Positions 53,759 to 63,586 are shown, numbered from the stretch's first letter. The stretch: DNA of 64,000 nucleotides from Ruminococcus sp. AF46-10NS (GCF_003474435.1 NZ_QRNF01000013.1:1-64000), one strand, 5' to 3'. Program-made: numbers and translations. Notes: generated by a model from the letters alone, not told the origin.

Positions 53759-54961
53759 ATGCAGTTAGGATGGATAGATTTTTCAAAAGAAGACAGGCAG
53801 AAGGCCTTGGATGTGATTAACCTTCTGAGTGAACAGGGAGCAGTCGATGAACTTGGAATAGGTATAGTTCGTGATGCTTTTGCCAATTATTTTTTCCCTG
53901 GGACATCTACCATCCAGACCAGGGCAAAATATTTCCTTATTGTTCCATATGTCTTGAGAGAGGCTGTTGATGGCAGATACGGCAAAGACGTGAATAGGAT
54001 TCTTAGAGCAATTGATTCTGCTGAAAAAGATTGTGGTATTAGATTGTTGAATGCGGATCCAAAGGCAGAGGGAGTTATCGGAACTCGTGTATTGCCGAAA
54101 GGCTGGGTGGCTAGAAAGCCATCCGACATTTACTGGAATGGTATTCGCACCTATGGAATATTTTGTGATCATGGTTTATCTATTTCTGAATATGTTTCAT
54201 TGGCAACGAAACTTCGAGAAGAGAAGAAGGTTAGCCGATTTGGAAATAGAAATGATGATGCAGAGGAAAATGATAAGGATGATTCTGATGCAGGAGATAT
54301 CGGCAATATTAGATTCTGGAATCTTCCGATTTATCATGATGACTGGCGAGACAACCTTACAATAGAGTTGACGCAGGAGGAAGCATTCTATCTGGATAAG
54401 CAGATTCAGAAGTCAACGAAAGGGTCTCTTTTGGAATATGTGCTGAAAAATCATATTGATCTGAATGAATATGACGATTTTGCTTCTTTGACGGCTGAAC
54501 TATCGGAAAAAGTAAGTGAAAGGCTGGCACATATGATGAACCTTGCCTGCGATTTTAATAATCTGGTGTATATGGCAAGAGTAAGATACAATGTCATGCT
54601 GTCAGAAGGCGAGAATACTTATGCAAATGATGAGTGGAGCAGGTTACTTCCGGATATCAGGCATAATGCAACAGTCGATCTGGATGCGGTCTTTGCAGAA
54701 TTGCAGCTGATAAATCCAAGAGCAAAGAGCTTTCTATGCGGGATACAAACAGCATTTATGGCATCGGATATTGAAATGGCTGATGAACTGATTCGTAAGA
54801 GGGAACGGAGCCTGAAAGGAGCAGCCAGAGCGAAGTTAAGCAGAACAAAGGAATTTGATCATTCAAAATGGGTAGGCGGTGGAATGCTCGATTACAGATT
54901 CTCGAATGCCAGAAGAATTGTGAATGACATCTATGCCGGGGAGGTGAGTGCTGATGTTTAG
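53759..54961 (+). CDS. DUF6361-family protein
   Basis: A 400-residue protein with the DUF6361 pattern (LGWIDFSKEDRQKALDVINLL... DAFANYFFPGTSTIQTRAKYFLIVPYVL... RVLPKGWVARKPSDIYWNGIRTYGIF). It contains an acidic stretch (NDDAEENDKDDSDAGD) and is otherwise helical with no known catalytic motif. GGAAGTG precedes the start, directly after the restriction remnant. Its 3' end overlaps the PLD-like gene by eight bases, and the three genes 53759-59735 are tightly packed, so they form one transcriptional unit. The family occurs with PLD and helicase genes in putative defence loci. Confidence 0.8.
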   Translation: MQLGWIDFSKEDRQKALDVINLLSEQGAVDELGIGIVRDAFANYFFPGTSTIQTRAKYFLIVPYVLREAVDGRYGKDVNRILRAIDSAEKDCGIRLLNADPKAEGVIGTRVLPKGWVARKPSDIYWNGIRTYGIFCDHGLSISEYVSLATKLREEKKVSRFGNRNDDAEENDKDDSDAGDIGNIRFWNLPIYHDDWRDNLTIELTQEEAFYLDKQIQKSTKGSLLEYVLKNHIDLNEYDDFASLTAELSEKVSERLAHMMNLACDFNNLVYMARVRYNVMLSEGENTYANDEWSRLLPDIRHNATVDLDAVFAELQLINPRAKSFLCGIQTAFMASDIEMADELIRKRERSLKGAARAKLSRTKEFDHSKWVGGGMLDYRFSNARRIVNDIYAGEVSADV

Positions 54962-56801
54962 ACCGGATTCAAACCGAGATAGAACGGATTACAGCGGTAT
55001 TTTGATGCCTCCGGACGGATATAGATTGGACAGAGCAGTAGGCACTACATATTCACTTGACCTGGAAGCACTCACAGCTGTGGCGATATGTCTTGGATTA
55101 TCTGAAGAAACAGATAGTAAGCTTATGCAAAATCCAATTGGTATGCTGAATGCATTGCAGAAGGTATCAGATAAAATCGTGCTGTTTTGTGAAGCAGGAC
55201 AGATTAAAGTGCCAACAAAACCGACTGCACTATCTATTTTATTAGAGAAAATGGTAGTAGAGGTCGCACTGCCAAAAGATAGACAGCTTGGTCGATATCC
55301 GTCATTTCATCCGAAAACATGGGTATTAGCATATGTAAACGCTGATGGAGATAAAAAATATCGTTTTGTGGTAATGAGCAGAAATCTGACTTTTGACAGG
55401 AGCTGGGATATCAGCTTTGCAATGGATAGCAGTAAAAATGTCAGACAGAAGAAAAAGACTCAGCCTATCTGTGATTTTCTGGATTATCTTGTAATGAATG
55501 TGCATAATACCAGCAATAATGCCGGAAAGAAAAGAAACCTGATTCGTGGATTATGTGCAGACATTAAGGATGTATCCTTTTCGCTTGAAAGTAAAATATT
55601 TGGCGAGAATTTTGAAGTGCTTCCAGTTGGAATTGGAAAAAATGCTTACCACATGCAGGAGGATATTTTATTCTGCAAGGAAAGAGGAAATGCCAATTCA
55701 ACATTTAATGAGCTTGTAGTGATGTCTCCGTTTTTATCAGAAAGTGTGATTGCAGATTTTAACCTGACAGACAGGGCATTGTCGGACTGTAAGAGAACAC
55801 TTGTTACGAGACGTTCTGAGCTTGGAAAACTCAAAGCATCAGATGTAGATAATTTTACCATCTATGCATTAAAGGATGAGATTATAGATGGTGAGGAAGA
55901 AATTTCAGATGAACTCGCAGATAAAAAGAAACAGGATATTCATGCAAAAATCTATCTGAGAAGGAAATATTCAGATGTTGACCTGTATCTTGGTTCCATG
56001 AATGCTTCCTATTCTGCAATTAATAAAAATGTTGAAATGATGCTGTGGCTTGGTACAAAGAATATGTATCTGAATGGGGATAAATTCTTAGAGGATATAT
56101 TCTGTGGACCGGTAGGAGATGCAAAGAATCCATTTGAGCAGGTTACAGTAGCGGATGCTGTTTTGGAAACAGAAAGTGACAATAGAAATCTGCTGGAGCA
56201 GAAAATTAAGGACTTGTGCCGAGTGAAAAGGCAGGCTGTAATTTCAGAAGATAATGAGAATGCTGGAAAGTACAAGATAGAGGTTGAGTTCAGTGGTATT
56301 GAATCTGATAGTGAGGTTACAGTATCACCATTTAATTCAAAGCAGGAGCAGACATTGTCAGAACATATAGAGTTTTCAGAGCTTGAGATCTTGCAGTTAT
56401 CAGAGTTCTATGAGATTACTGCAAGATCAGGTGATGATACAATTCGCAGAATTATTATGATCCCTACAAGTGGTTTCCCGGATGACAGAGAAAGTGCTGC
56501 AGTAAACAGTGTGGTAAAAGATAGGGCATCATTTGTTGAGTACATAGCGTTTGTACTTGGTGATGATTATGTAGCATCTATGCTTGAAGGAAAGCAGATG
56601 GGAGAATCCGGCTTTTTTGCCAATTCGAGTGATGCAATGCCGGCACTCTATGAAAAGATGTTAAAGACATCTGTAGAAGGGCCGGAAAGAATAAAAGACA
56701 TTGGATATGTGCTTAAGATGGTTACAGATAAGGATATTATACCGGATGAATTCCGTGAACTGTATGAGACTTTTTGTAATACTTTGAAAATCAGAAGATA
56801 A
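54954..56801 (+). CDS. PLD-like nuclease
   Basis: A 615-residue protein with two HKD-like motifs. The first, SFHPKTWVL, is near residue 116, with a downstream SRNLTFDRSWD. The second, IHAKIYLRRKYSDVDLYLGSMNAS with a later NVEMM, is at about 327-362, giving the HxK...GSxN arrangement of the phospholipase D nuclease superfamily. ATG 54954 is preferred over GTG 54948 since GGGGAGG lies nine bases upstream. It sits between DUF6361 and a helicase. In DISARM and Mokosh, a PLD protein likewise accompanies a helicase, so DNA or RNA cleavage is a reasonable guess. Confidence 0.82.
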   Translation: MFRPDSNRDRTDYSGILMPPDGYRLDRAVGTTYSLDLEALTAVAICLGLSEETDSKLMQNPIGMLNALQKVSDKIVLFCEAGQIKVPTKPTALSILLEKMVVEVALPKDRQLGRYPSFHPKTWVLAYVNADGDKKYRFVVMSRNLTFDRSWDISFAMDSSKNVRQKKKTQPICDFLDYLVMNVHNTSNNAGKKRNLIRGLCADIKDVSFSLESKIFGENFEVLPVGIGKNAYHMQEDILFCKERGNANSTFNELVVMSPFLSESVIADFNLTDRALSDCKRTLVTRRSELGKLKASDVDNFTIYALKDEIIDGEEEISDELADKKKQDIHAKIYLRRKYSDVDLYLGSMNASYSAINKNVEMMLWLGTKNMYLNGDKFLEDIFCGPVGDAKNPFEQVTVADAVLETESDNRNLLEQKIKDLCRVKRQAVISEDNENAGKYKIEVEFSGIESDSEVTVSPFNSKQEQTLSEHIEFSELEILQLSEFYEITARSGDDTIRRIIMIPTSGFPDDRESAAVNSVVKDRASFVEYIAFVLGDDYVASMLEGKQMGESGFFANSSDAMPALYEKMLKTSVEGPERIKDIGYVLKMVTDKDIIPDEFRELYETFCNTLKIRR

Positions 56802-56813
56802 CGAGGTGATGTC

Positions 56814-59735
56814 ATGTCACAATTTAATATAGATGAAATTGAAAAGCGTACCCTTTCCGGTCTGAAGGATTTTCAAAGAGCGACTGTGGAGAGAGTGGAT
56901 TATCTGTTCCGGCATAATCAGAATCGTGTGCTTGTAGCAGATGAAGTGGGTATGGGAAAAACTCTTATTGCCAGAGGAGCAATTGTAAAGACAGCAAGAC
57001 TTAGAATCGAAGAGAAAGATGATCTGTTTAAGGTAATTTATATCTGCTCTAATCAGAACATAGCAAATCAGAATATCAGAAAACTTGATGTAACAGGAAA
57101 GAATGCCATCGGCTCAGTATCAGATACCAGACTGTCTATGCAGCATTTAAAGATTACTGAGCAGGAAAATGATCCGCAGATAAAGGAAGGTTTTATACAG
57201 CTTATCCCACTTACACCGGAAACATCTTTCCGCATGACCACCGGAGGTGGAAGTGTGCAGGAAAGAGCACTTATGTATGCCATTTTAAGGAGAATGCCGG
57301 ACTTTAAAGGACATGTAACTTCTCTTGAAAAATTTATGATAATGGATGCTGTAAAAGCATGGGATGGATGGGCAAAATGGAACTTTGAAAATCGTGTGGC
57401 AGAATGCGAAAAGATGACGAAGGGTGTCTATCCACAAAATGTGATAGAAAAAATCCTTAATTATCAGGAGTATGAAAGTATAAGGGACATGCTGCTTAAT
57501 CATTTGCATGAAAGAAGATACAATAAACAGCTTACATATTCCAATTACTATGTGATGAATAAGCTTCGTGTGATGTTTGCGAGAATCAGTGTATCTATGC
57601 TTGAGCCGGATCTGGTAATCATGGATGAGTTTCAGAGATTTAAGTTTCTTTTGTCATCCGATGACAGTGAGCTTGGTATTCTTGCACACAGTTTCCTTAG
57701 TGGACATGATACAAGGGTACTTCTGTTGTCGGCTACACCATATAAATTGTATTCTACCCTTGAAGAGATAGATGAAAATCAGCTTGATGAGCATTATGCA
57801 GAGTTTTTTCAGGTTATGAACTTTCTTTTTGATGATGAAGTCAAAGACATTAAATTTAAGGAAGTGTGGAAGAATTATTCCCATGCTCTAAGTGAGTTGA
57901 AGGCAGGGGACAGTGCAATTATCCGTATGAAGGAGCTGGCAGAAAATGCCATGTATCAGGGAGTCAGCAGGACAGAGCGTATATCTGTCATGGATTCCGG
58001 TGATTATACGGATGACAGCAGCGTGAAGCATCATTTGCAGATAGATGAAAATGACATAAACTCCTATATACAGATGTCACGATTGTTGTCAAAAACGGAT
58101 TCAAATCATTCTTTACCGGTAGATTATGCAAAGAGCTGTCCGTATCTTATGTCCTTTATGAAGAAATATAAGATTAAAGAGCAGATTGAAAAATATTATA
58201 TAAAACATCCAGATGAATTTGGAAGTGAAAGAGAACAATGTCTCTTGTGGCTGAATCGCAATAAAATCAATAAATATGATGAACTGCCGAAAACCAATGC
58301 AAGGCTTGAGGCACTGAAAGAAAAAGCATTTACCGGCGGTGCAGAAAAATATCTGTGGATTCCTCCATCACTGCCATATTATGAGATGCAGGGAGCATAT
58401 AAAAACAGCAAAGGCTTTTCAAAAATACTTGTATTTTCTGCATGGGAGATGGTTCCACGAATGATAGGTGCGCTTGTTTCCTATGAGGCGGAAAGACTTA
58501 CAGTTGGAAAACTGGTACATCAGATAAAGAATCAGGATAAGAAGAATACGGGGTATTTTGCGGATGGTTCGAGACGATACCCGGTGGCAAGGCTCAGGTT
58601 TAATGTTTCAAATGGAGAAGTAAGAGGCATGAGCCTGTTTGCACTGCTTTATCCTTCAAAGACACTTTCTGATATGTATTTACCGATTGAGTCATTGAAT
58701 AATCATGAATCATTAGAAGTAATAGAGAAATCTGTACGGCTGAAACTGAAAGAGAAGCTTGCGATAATCGAAGAAAAGTATGGTGATTCGGGTAACAATA
58801 AGGAAGATGCCAGGTGGTATTATCTTGCACCGATGCTCATGGATGGAGTCATCTATGCAAAGCATTGGATAGAGGATATTGTGTGGGAAATGAATACAGA
58901 CGAAGAGGATACAACATCTGAGGTCAGAAGCAGTTCAAAGGATAAGAGAAATAAGGGCTTTATTGCTCATATTGATAAGCTAAGAAGTTATTTGGATGCC
59001 CCGGAGGAGATTCATCTTGGAAGAAAGCCGGAGGATCTTCTGGAAACATTGGTAAATATGGTACTGGGTTCGCCAGCAATATGCATTTATCGTTCTAATG
59101 GAAGAAGCACAGCCAGAGCAACATCGCTTGCAAAGGTATTTGTCAATAATTTCAATTTGCCGGAGTCAACAGCTATCATTGATCTTGCTTATGGCAGATG
59201 CAGGGATGATAATTCCCATTGGCAGAATGTACTTAAATACTGTAAAGATGGCTGTTTTCAGGCAATGATTGATGAATATATCCATATGCTGAAAGAAACA
59301 GCAGGTTTTCAGTCGGATGGAAATCAGTATCAGATTGTGCATGACATGATGATGGATTCATTGAAGATACATACAGCCACCTATATCGCTGATACTTATC
59401 CTGATTTCAAAAAACGTATTAACGGAGCTGACAGGAAGAGTGATGGATGTCGAATAAGGTCGAGTTATGCAGTTGGATTTACAAAGGATGCAGGAGATAA
59501 TTCCAAGGTAGTCATGCGTAAAGAAAATATCAGAAATGCCTTTAACTCACCAATGCGTCCATTTGTGCTCGCCACAACATCAATCGGACAGGAAGGATTG
59601 GATTTTCATAATTATTGTCGTGTGATTATGCACTGGAATCTTCCAAGTAATCCCATAGATGTAGGACGGATTTTGCGGACATTCAAAATAAAAAAGAATG
59701 TGGAGGTAACAGACAATGGCAAAATCATTATTTGA
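56814..59735 (+). pseudogene. large SF2 helicase, 3'-truncated
   Basis: 973 codons. Walker A ADEVGMGKT is at about residues 42-50, DExx motif II is MDEFQRF (about 270), motif III is LLLSATPYK (about 303), and motif V is ATTSIGQEGLDFHN (about 920). There are about 600 residues between the two motor lobes, a large insert. The sequence is normal up to HWNLPSNPID (about 953), where the family has the motif VI region (QREGRxxR). It then changes to VGRILRTFKIKKNVEVTDNGKIII. The gene has been cut by the unit carrying tnpV and the resistance gene, so motif VI and the C-terminus are lost. Confidence 0.82.
59655..59715 (+). other. junction between the helicase gene and the tnpV-tet unit
   Basis: The helicase reading frame loses family resemblance at about 59660-59670, and the tnpV ribosome binding site (GGAGG) is at 59702-59706. 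The approximately 40 bases between belong to the inserted unit's left end. No obvious terminal inverted repeat was seen. Confidence 0.5.
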
Positions 59736-60090
59736 GGAACTGGGCGGCAAATACGAAAGGCAAGGGGATTATTTGATACCGTGCTTAACTGTACCCGCCG
59801 AAGAAGAACAGGCAATAGGCATCTGGGGGCAACGGCATTTAGATTATCTAAAACAGTACCGTAAAGTTACATACACCAATCTTCTTACAAGCGGCAGGCT
59901 AAACGCCTACCTTGCCGACATCAACAGACAGGCACAGGAACGCTTTGAAAGGCTCATAGAGGGTATGAAACAGGCACAGGGCATAACGGAACAGCTAAAG
60001 GCAGAAAACGCCTTAGAATGGACAGGATGCCTCAATAACATAAGGGCTTGTGCGAGGGAGATTGTGGAAAAGGAAATTATTTTTGCATAA
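59716..60090 (+). CDS. tnpV: TnpV transposon protein, intact
   Basis: A 124-residue TnpV (MAKSLFEELGGKYERQGDYLIP, GIWGQRHLDYLKQYRKVTYTNLLTSGRLNAYL, REIVEKEIIFA). GGAGG lies ten bases upstream. It has no XRE partner here, unlike the pair at 10848-11456, and is followed by a terminator and the resistance promoter. Its 5' boundary probably marks the left end of the unit that disrupted the helicase. Confidence 0.85.
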   Translation: MAKSLFEELGGKYERQGDYLIPCLTVPAEEEQAIGIWGQRHLDYLKQYRKVTYTNLLTSGRLNAYLADINRQAQERFERLIEGMKQAQGITEQLKAENALEWTGCLNNIRACAREIVEKEIIFA

Positions 60091-60100
60091 ACAGATGATT

Positions 60101-60129
60101 AGTGGCAGGGGGAAATCCTGCCGCTTTTT
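60101..60129 (+). terminator. terminator of tnpV
   Basis: AGTGGCAGG (60101-60109) pairs with CCTGCCGCT (60117-60125) with one wobble around GGGAAAT, followed by TTTT. It isolates tnpV from the resistance promoter. Confidence 0.75.
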
Positions 60130-60147
60130 CTGCTTTAGTTTGTCAGC

Positions 60148-60176
60148 TTGACAAATAAAGGGTTAAGGAATATAAT
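60148..60176 (+). promoter_or_regulatory. consensus promoter of the tetracycline-resistance gene
   Basis: TTGACA (60148-60153), a 17-base spacer, and TATAAT (60171-60176): full consensus at both boxes. It lies about 280 bases upstream of the resistance gene, as for other ribosomal-protection genes with leader control. Confidence 0.9.
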
Positions 60177-60208
60177 TAGATTCAGTATTATACAAGGAGT
60201 TAATAAAT

Positions 60209-60232
60209 ATGCGGCAAGGTATTCTTAAATAA
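60209..60232 (+). CDS. leader peptide of the tetracycline-resistance gene
   Basis: MRQGILK-stop, with AAGGAGT upstream (60195-60201). By analogy with tet(M)-type leaders, its translation is coupled to the fate of the downstream terminator: slow ribosomes under tetracycline favour read-through. Very short, so supported mainly by context. Confidence 0.55.
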   Translation: MRQGILK

Positions 60233-60384
60233 ACTGTCAATTTGATAGTGGGAACAAAAAGTAGCAGTCCCGTTTCACTTTTAATATGGGGCTTAGTTTT
60301 TTGTACCCAGTTTAAGAATACTTTTATCATGTAATTTTATATGCCCGAAAACATATAAGTGTTTTGGGGCTATTGGAGTTATTT

Positions 60385-60426
60385 ACCCAGTGATAGGAGT
60401 ATTTATCACTGGGTATTTTTATGCCC
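60385..60426 (+). terminator. attenuator in the tet leader
   Basis: ACCCAGTGATA (60385-60395) pairs perfectly with TATCACTGGGT (60404-60414) around GGAGTATT, followed by ATTTTTATGCCC and TTTTTT. This is the terminator arm of the classical tet(M)-like attenuator. It ends 30 bases before the resistance gene. Confidence 0.85.
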
Positions 60427-60456
60427 TTTTTTGGGTGTTGATAGGAGGAAAATCAC

Positions 60457-62376
60457 ATGAAAATAATTAACTTAGGCATTCTGGCTCACGTTGACGCAGG
60501 AAAGACAACATTAACGGAAAGTTTATTGTATACCAGTGGTGCAATTGCAGAACTAGGGAGCGTAGATGAAGGCACAACAAGGACAGATACAATGAATTTG
60601 GAGCGTCAAAGGGGAATCACTATCCAGACAGCAGTGACATCTTTTCAGTGGGAGGATGTAAAAGTCAACATTATAGATACGCCAGGCCATATGGATTTTT
60701 TGGCGGAAGTATACCGTTCTTTATCCGTATTAGACGGAGCAGTATTATTAGTTTCTGCAAAGGATGGCATACAGGCACAGACCCGTATACTGTTTCATGC
60801 ACTACAGATAATGAAGATTCCGACAATTTTTTTCATCAATAAAATTGACCAAGAGGGGATTGATTTGCCAATGGTATATCGGGAAATGAAAGCAAAGCTT
60901 TCTTCGGAAATTATAGTGAAGCAAAAGGTTGGGCAGCATCCCCATATAAATGTAACGGACAATGACGATATGGAACAGTGGGATGCGGTAATTATGGGAA
61001 ACGATGAACTATTAGAGAAATATATGTCAGGGAAACCGTTTAAAATGTCAGAACTGGAACAGGAAGAAAACAGGAGATTCCAAAACGGAACGTTATTTCC
61101 CGTTTATCACGGAAGCGCTAAAAACAATCTGGGGATTCGGCAGCTTATAGAAGTAATTGCCAGTAAATTTTATTCATCAACGCCTGAAGGTCAATCTGAA
61201 CTATGCGGGCAGGTTTTTAAGATTGAATATTCAGAGAAAAGGCGGCGTTTTGTTTATGTGCGTATATATAGCGGAACATTGCATTTGAGGGATGTTATTA
61301 GAATATCTGAAAAAGAGAAAATAAAAATCACAGAGATGTGTGTTCCGACAAACGGTGAAATCGTCCCGGCTGACCATGCCTGTCCGGGAGAAATTGTTAT
61401 TTTAGCTGATGATACTTTGAAACTGAACGATATCCTGGGAAATGAAAAACTCCTGCCTCACAAAACACGGATTGATAATCCCATGCCATTACTTCGGACA
61501 ACGGTAGAGCCGCAAAAGCCGGAGCAAAGGGAAGCCCTGTTAAATGCCCTCGCAGAGATTGCTGATACAGACCCTCTTTTGCATTTTGACATTGATACTG
61601 TTACCCATGAGATTATGTTATCTTTTTTGGGGAATGTGCAGATGGAAGTCATTTGTGCCATCCTTGAGGAAAAATATCATGTGGAGGCAGAAATAAAAGA
61701 GCCTACTGTTATATATATGGAAAGACCGCTTAGAAAAGCAGAATATACCATCCACATAGAAGTCCCGCCAAATCCTTTCTGGGCTTCTGTCGGGTTGTCC
61801 ATAGAGCCGCTCCCTATTGGAAGCGGAGTGCAGTATGAAAGCAGAGTTTCACTTGGATATTTAAATCAATCGTTCCAAAATGCGGTTATGGAGGGGGTTC
61901 TTTATGGCTGCGAGCAGGGGCTGTATGGATGGAAAGTGACAGACTGTAAAATCTGTTTTGAATATGGATTGTATTATAGTCCTGTAAGTACCCCCGCAGA
62001 CTTTCGGCTGCTTTCCCCTATCGTATTGGAGCAGGCTTTAAAAAAAGCAGGGACAGAACTATTAGAGCCATATCTCCACTTTGAAATTTATGCACCGCAG
62101 GAATATCTCTCACGGGCGTATCATGATGCTCCAAGGTATTGTGCAGATATTGTAAGTACTCAGATAAAGAATGACGAGGTCATTCTGAAAGGAGAAATCC
62201 CTGCTAGATGTATTCAAGAATACAGGAACGATTTAACTTATTTCACAAATGGGCAGGGAGTCTGCTTGACAGAGTTAAAAGGATACCAGCCAGCTATTGG
62301 TAAATTTATTTGCCAACCCCGCCGCCCGAATAGCCGTATAGATAAGGTTCGGCATATGTTCCACAAGTTAGCTTAA
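60457..62376 (+). CDS. tet(O/32/O): ribosomal-protection tetracycline-resistance protein, Tet(O)-type, likely O/32/O mosaic
   Basis: A 639-residue GTPase related to elongation factor G that removes tetracycline from the ribosome. G1 is AHVDAGKTT, the switch regions lie around [17 protein letters not shown]3 is DTPGHMDF, and NKID is present. From memory, residues 1 to about 297 and from about 394 to the end follow Tet(O). The middle ([18 protein letters not shown] ... [13 protein letters not shown], about 298-393) follows Tet(32), the pattern of the tet(O/32/O) mosaics of anaerobic gut bacteria. AGGAGG precedes the start. The mosaic assignment needs alignment; the resistance class does not. 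Confidence 0.92.
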   Translation: MKIINLGILAHVDAGKTTLTESLLYTSGAIAELGSVDEGTTRTDTMNLERQRGITIQTAVTSFQWEDVKVNIIDTPGHMDFLAEVYRSLSVLDGAVLLVSAKDGIQAQTRILFHALQIMKIPTIFFINKIDQEGIDLPMVYREMKAKLSSEIIVKQKVGQHPHINVTDNDDMEQWDAVIMGNDELLEKYMSGKPFKMSELEQEENRRFQNGTLFPVYHGSAKNNLGIRQLIEVIASKFYSSTPEGQSELCGQVFKIEYSEKRRRFVYVRIYSGTLHLRDVIRISEKEKIKITEMCVPTNGEIVPADHACPGEIVILADDTLKLNDILGNEKLLPHKTRIDNPMPLLRTTVEPQKPEQREALLNALAEIADTDPLLHFDIDTVTHEIMLSFLGNVQMEVICAILEEKYHVEAEIKEPTVIYMERPLRKAEYTIHIEVPPNPFWASVGLSIEPLPIGSGVQYESRVSLGYLNQSFQNAVMEGVLYGCEQGLYGWKVTDCKICFEYGLYYSPVSTPADFRLLSPIVLEQALKKAGTELLEPYLHFEIYAPQEYLSRAYHDAPRYCADIVSTQIKNDEVILKGEIPARCIQEYRNDLTYFTNGQGVCLTELKGYQPAIGKFICQPRRPNSRIDKVRHMFHKLA

Positions 62377-62425
62377 CAGCTTGCAAAAGTCATATAAAAT
62401 GAGATTTGAAAGGATTAGAGACTAA

Positions 62426-62719
62426 TTATGATGAAATGCGAATGGATATTGTGTCCTGTTTGTGGGAGCAAAACCCGTATCCTACATGAAAAGCAAGGGT
62501 GCGGGTAATAAGGCGCACTTGCAGCCTGTTACGCATTTCCTCGTCCACATAGGAATAGGTATTGCCCGCGTCGTCTTTCAGCGTGCGGGTACAAAGTTTC
62601 GCTATGTAACCCTCGTAGTGCTTCAAGATCGCGCACATGGCGGTTGTGTCGCCGTTTGCCGCTGCGGAAATGACAGGGAACGGCAACAGATTTTCAGACT
62701 TCCTAACGGTATTCATCAT
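62426..62719 (-). CDS. Tn916-like Orf8 helix-turn-helix protein, 3' end altered by the junction
   Basis: Open frame of about 97 residues. ATG 62719 has GGAGGG upstream on the - strand. The protein (MMNTVRKSENLLPFPVISAAANGDTTAMCAILKHYEGYIAKLCTRTLKD...) is the small HTH family that accompanies the sigma factor in Tn916-like modules. The natural end should be near LAFHV; the remaining residues (GYGFCSHKQ...) come from the neighbouring KTR sequence. The start overlaps the sigma-factor stop by 17 bases, so translation is coupled. Confidence 0.72.
   Translation of the reverse strand: MMNTVRKSENLLPFPVISAAANGDTTAMCAILKHYEGYIAKLCTRTLKDDAGNTYSYVDEEMRNRLQVRLITRTLAFHVGYGFCSHKQDTISIRISS
62428..62508 (+). 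pseudogene. cysteine-rich KTR gene, truncated after the resistance gene
   Basis: The frame reads MMKCEWILCPVCGSKTRILHEKQ and stops after 26 codons. The cysteine-rich KTR protein that normally follows tet(M) and tet(O) starts the same way but continues for about 35-40 more residues. The break is at about 62478-62485, where the sequence joins the 3' end of a Tn916-like orf8 gene on the opposite strand. Confidence 0.7.
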
Positions 62720-63140
62720 CTGCTTTTCCCTCCAAATACTGTTTGATTTTCGCAAGCGCGGATTTCCTGTGCCGGAAAACCGTCGTGCGTACAACATTCA
62801 GCAGTTCGCCAATTTCCGCGTCGCTCATATCCAAGAAGTAGGACAAAAGGATAATGTCGCGTTTCCTTTCGGGCAAAGCGTTAAGGGCTTCGGCAAGCAG
62901 TTCATTTTTGACGAGTACATCAAAGCCGGACACTTGAAAACGGAAATAATCGCTTTCGTATTCGTCCGTTGTGAAAAGCTGCGCGAGTTCGCTTTCGCTC
63001 AAATCCGAAAAAGTAACTTCGCGTGCTGCGCGTTTCGCAAGAGTGCGGCGGTGGCTTTTCGCTTCGCCGACCAAAGTTTTCTTTGCTAATGCGTCGTACT
63101 GATGTTGTATTCTTTCCTTGTCGGAAGAAGATAGCTCCAT
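62703..63140 (-). CDS. sigma-70-like regulator of Tn916-type modules (Orf7-like)
   Basis: A 145-residue protein (MELSSSDKERIQHQYDALAKKTLVGEAKSHRRTLAKRAARE...). The C-terminal half has a sigma region 4-like helix-turn-helix (LAEALNALPERKRDIILLSYFLDMSDAEIGELLNVVRTTVFRHRKSALAKI). ATG 63140 is chosen over GTG 63149 because AAGGAGG sits eight bases upstream. In Tn916, the equivalent gene activates transfer genes. Here it is divorced from a complete Tn916-type module. The region is more GC-rich than the tet gene. Confidence 0.8.
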   Translation of the reverse strand: MELSSSDKERIQHQYDALAKKTLVGEAKSHRRTLAKRAAREVTFSDLSESELAQLFTTDEYESDYFRFQVSGFDVLVKNELLAEALNALPERKRDIILLSYFLDMSDAEIGELLNVVRTTVFRHRKSALAKIKQYLEGKADDEYR

Positions 63141-63266
63141 AGAGTTCACCTCCTTCCCGCGTGGAGTAGAGGACGGGAGTTAAGGGCTTGTCCTCTCTGC
63201 CCCTTTCGCTCCGTACCCGTTCGGGAGATGGCTCTTGAGTGCGCTTTTCAGAAAAAAGTTGAAAAA

Positions 63267-63303
63267 AGCAAAATGCGCCCGTCCGCAAGACGCGGACGGG
63301 CGC
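63267..63303 (-). terminator. strong hairpin and T-run upstream of the sigma gene
   Basis: GCGCCCGTCCGC (63275-63286) pairs perfectly with GCGGACGGGCGC (63292-63303) around AAGAC. On the - strand it is followed by ATTTTGCTTTTTTC. It ends transcripts arriving from the right or forms an attenuator in the sigma gene leader. Confidence 0.75.
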
Positions 63304-63543
63304 AAAGGAAATGTAAGCAGTAGCTAAATGTATTGACAGTTCACATTCATAGCCGGAATATCCCGCTTGCGGAGCATAGCTTTTTTTGACCGCAAAGCAT
63401 TAGGCGGGTTACAGTAAATAAAAATGGACACGGCGATACCTCCCCGATACCGCCGTATCCTTAAAAAAGGGCGACTTTAATACACTACCCGCAATCCATT
63501 CTATAATAGGGAACAGCGGCTTTTGCGCAATATTAAATAAAAA
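63304..63543. other. intergenic region, no gene seen
   Basis: About 240 bases between the sigma-gene leader terminator and the terminator of the right-hand methyltransferase. No convincing ORF, promoter or tRNA. An approximate GATACC-rich repeat (CGGCGATACC ... GATACCGCCG) lies near 63433-63459. Confidence 0.35.
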
Positions 63544-63586
63544 AGCCGATAACACATAGGTTTTTTGACCTAATGCGTTATCGGCT
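63530..63586 (-). terminator. terminator of the Cfr-like gene
   Basis: AGCCGATAAC (63544-63553) pairs with GTTATCGGCT (63577-63586), with an inner TAGGT/ACCTA stem. On the - strand it runs into TTTTTTATTTAAT. It lies 28 bases past the stop of the methyltransferase gene. Confidence 0.8.

Noticed and set aside
51867-59735. Reading the whole island as one complete DISARM or type I system
   Set aside because: hsdS and most of hsdM and hsdR are missing, and the DUF6361-PLD-helicase set lacks the DUF1998 and methylase partners of DISARM.
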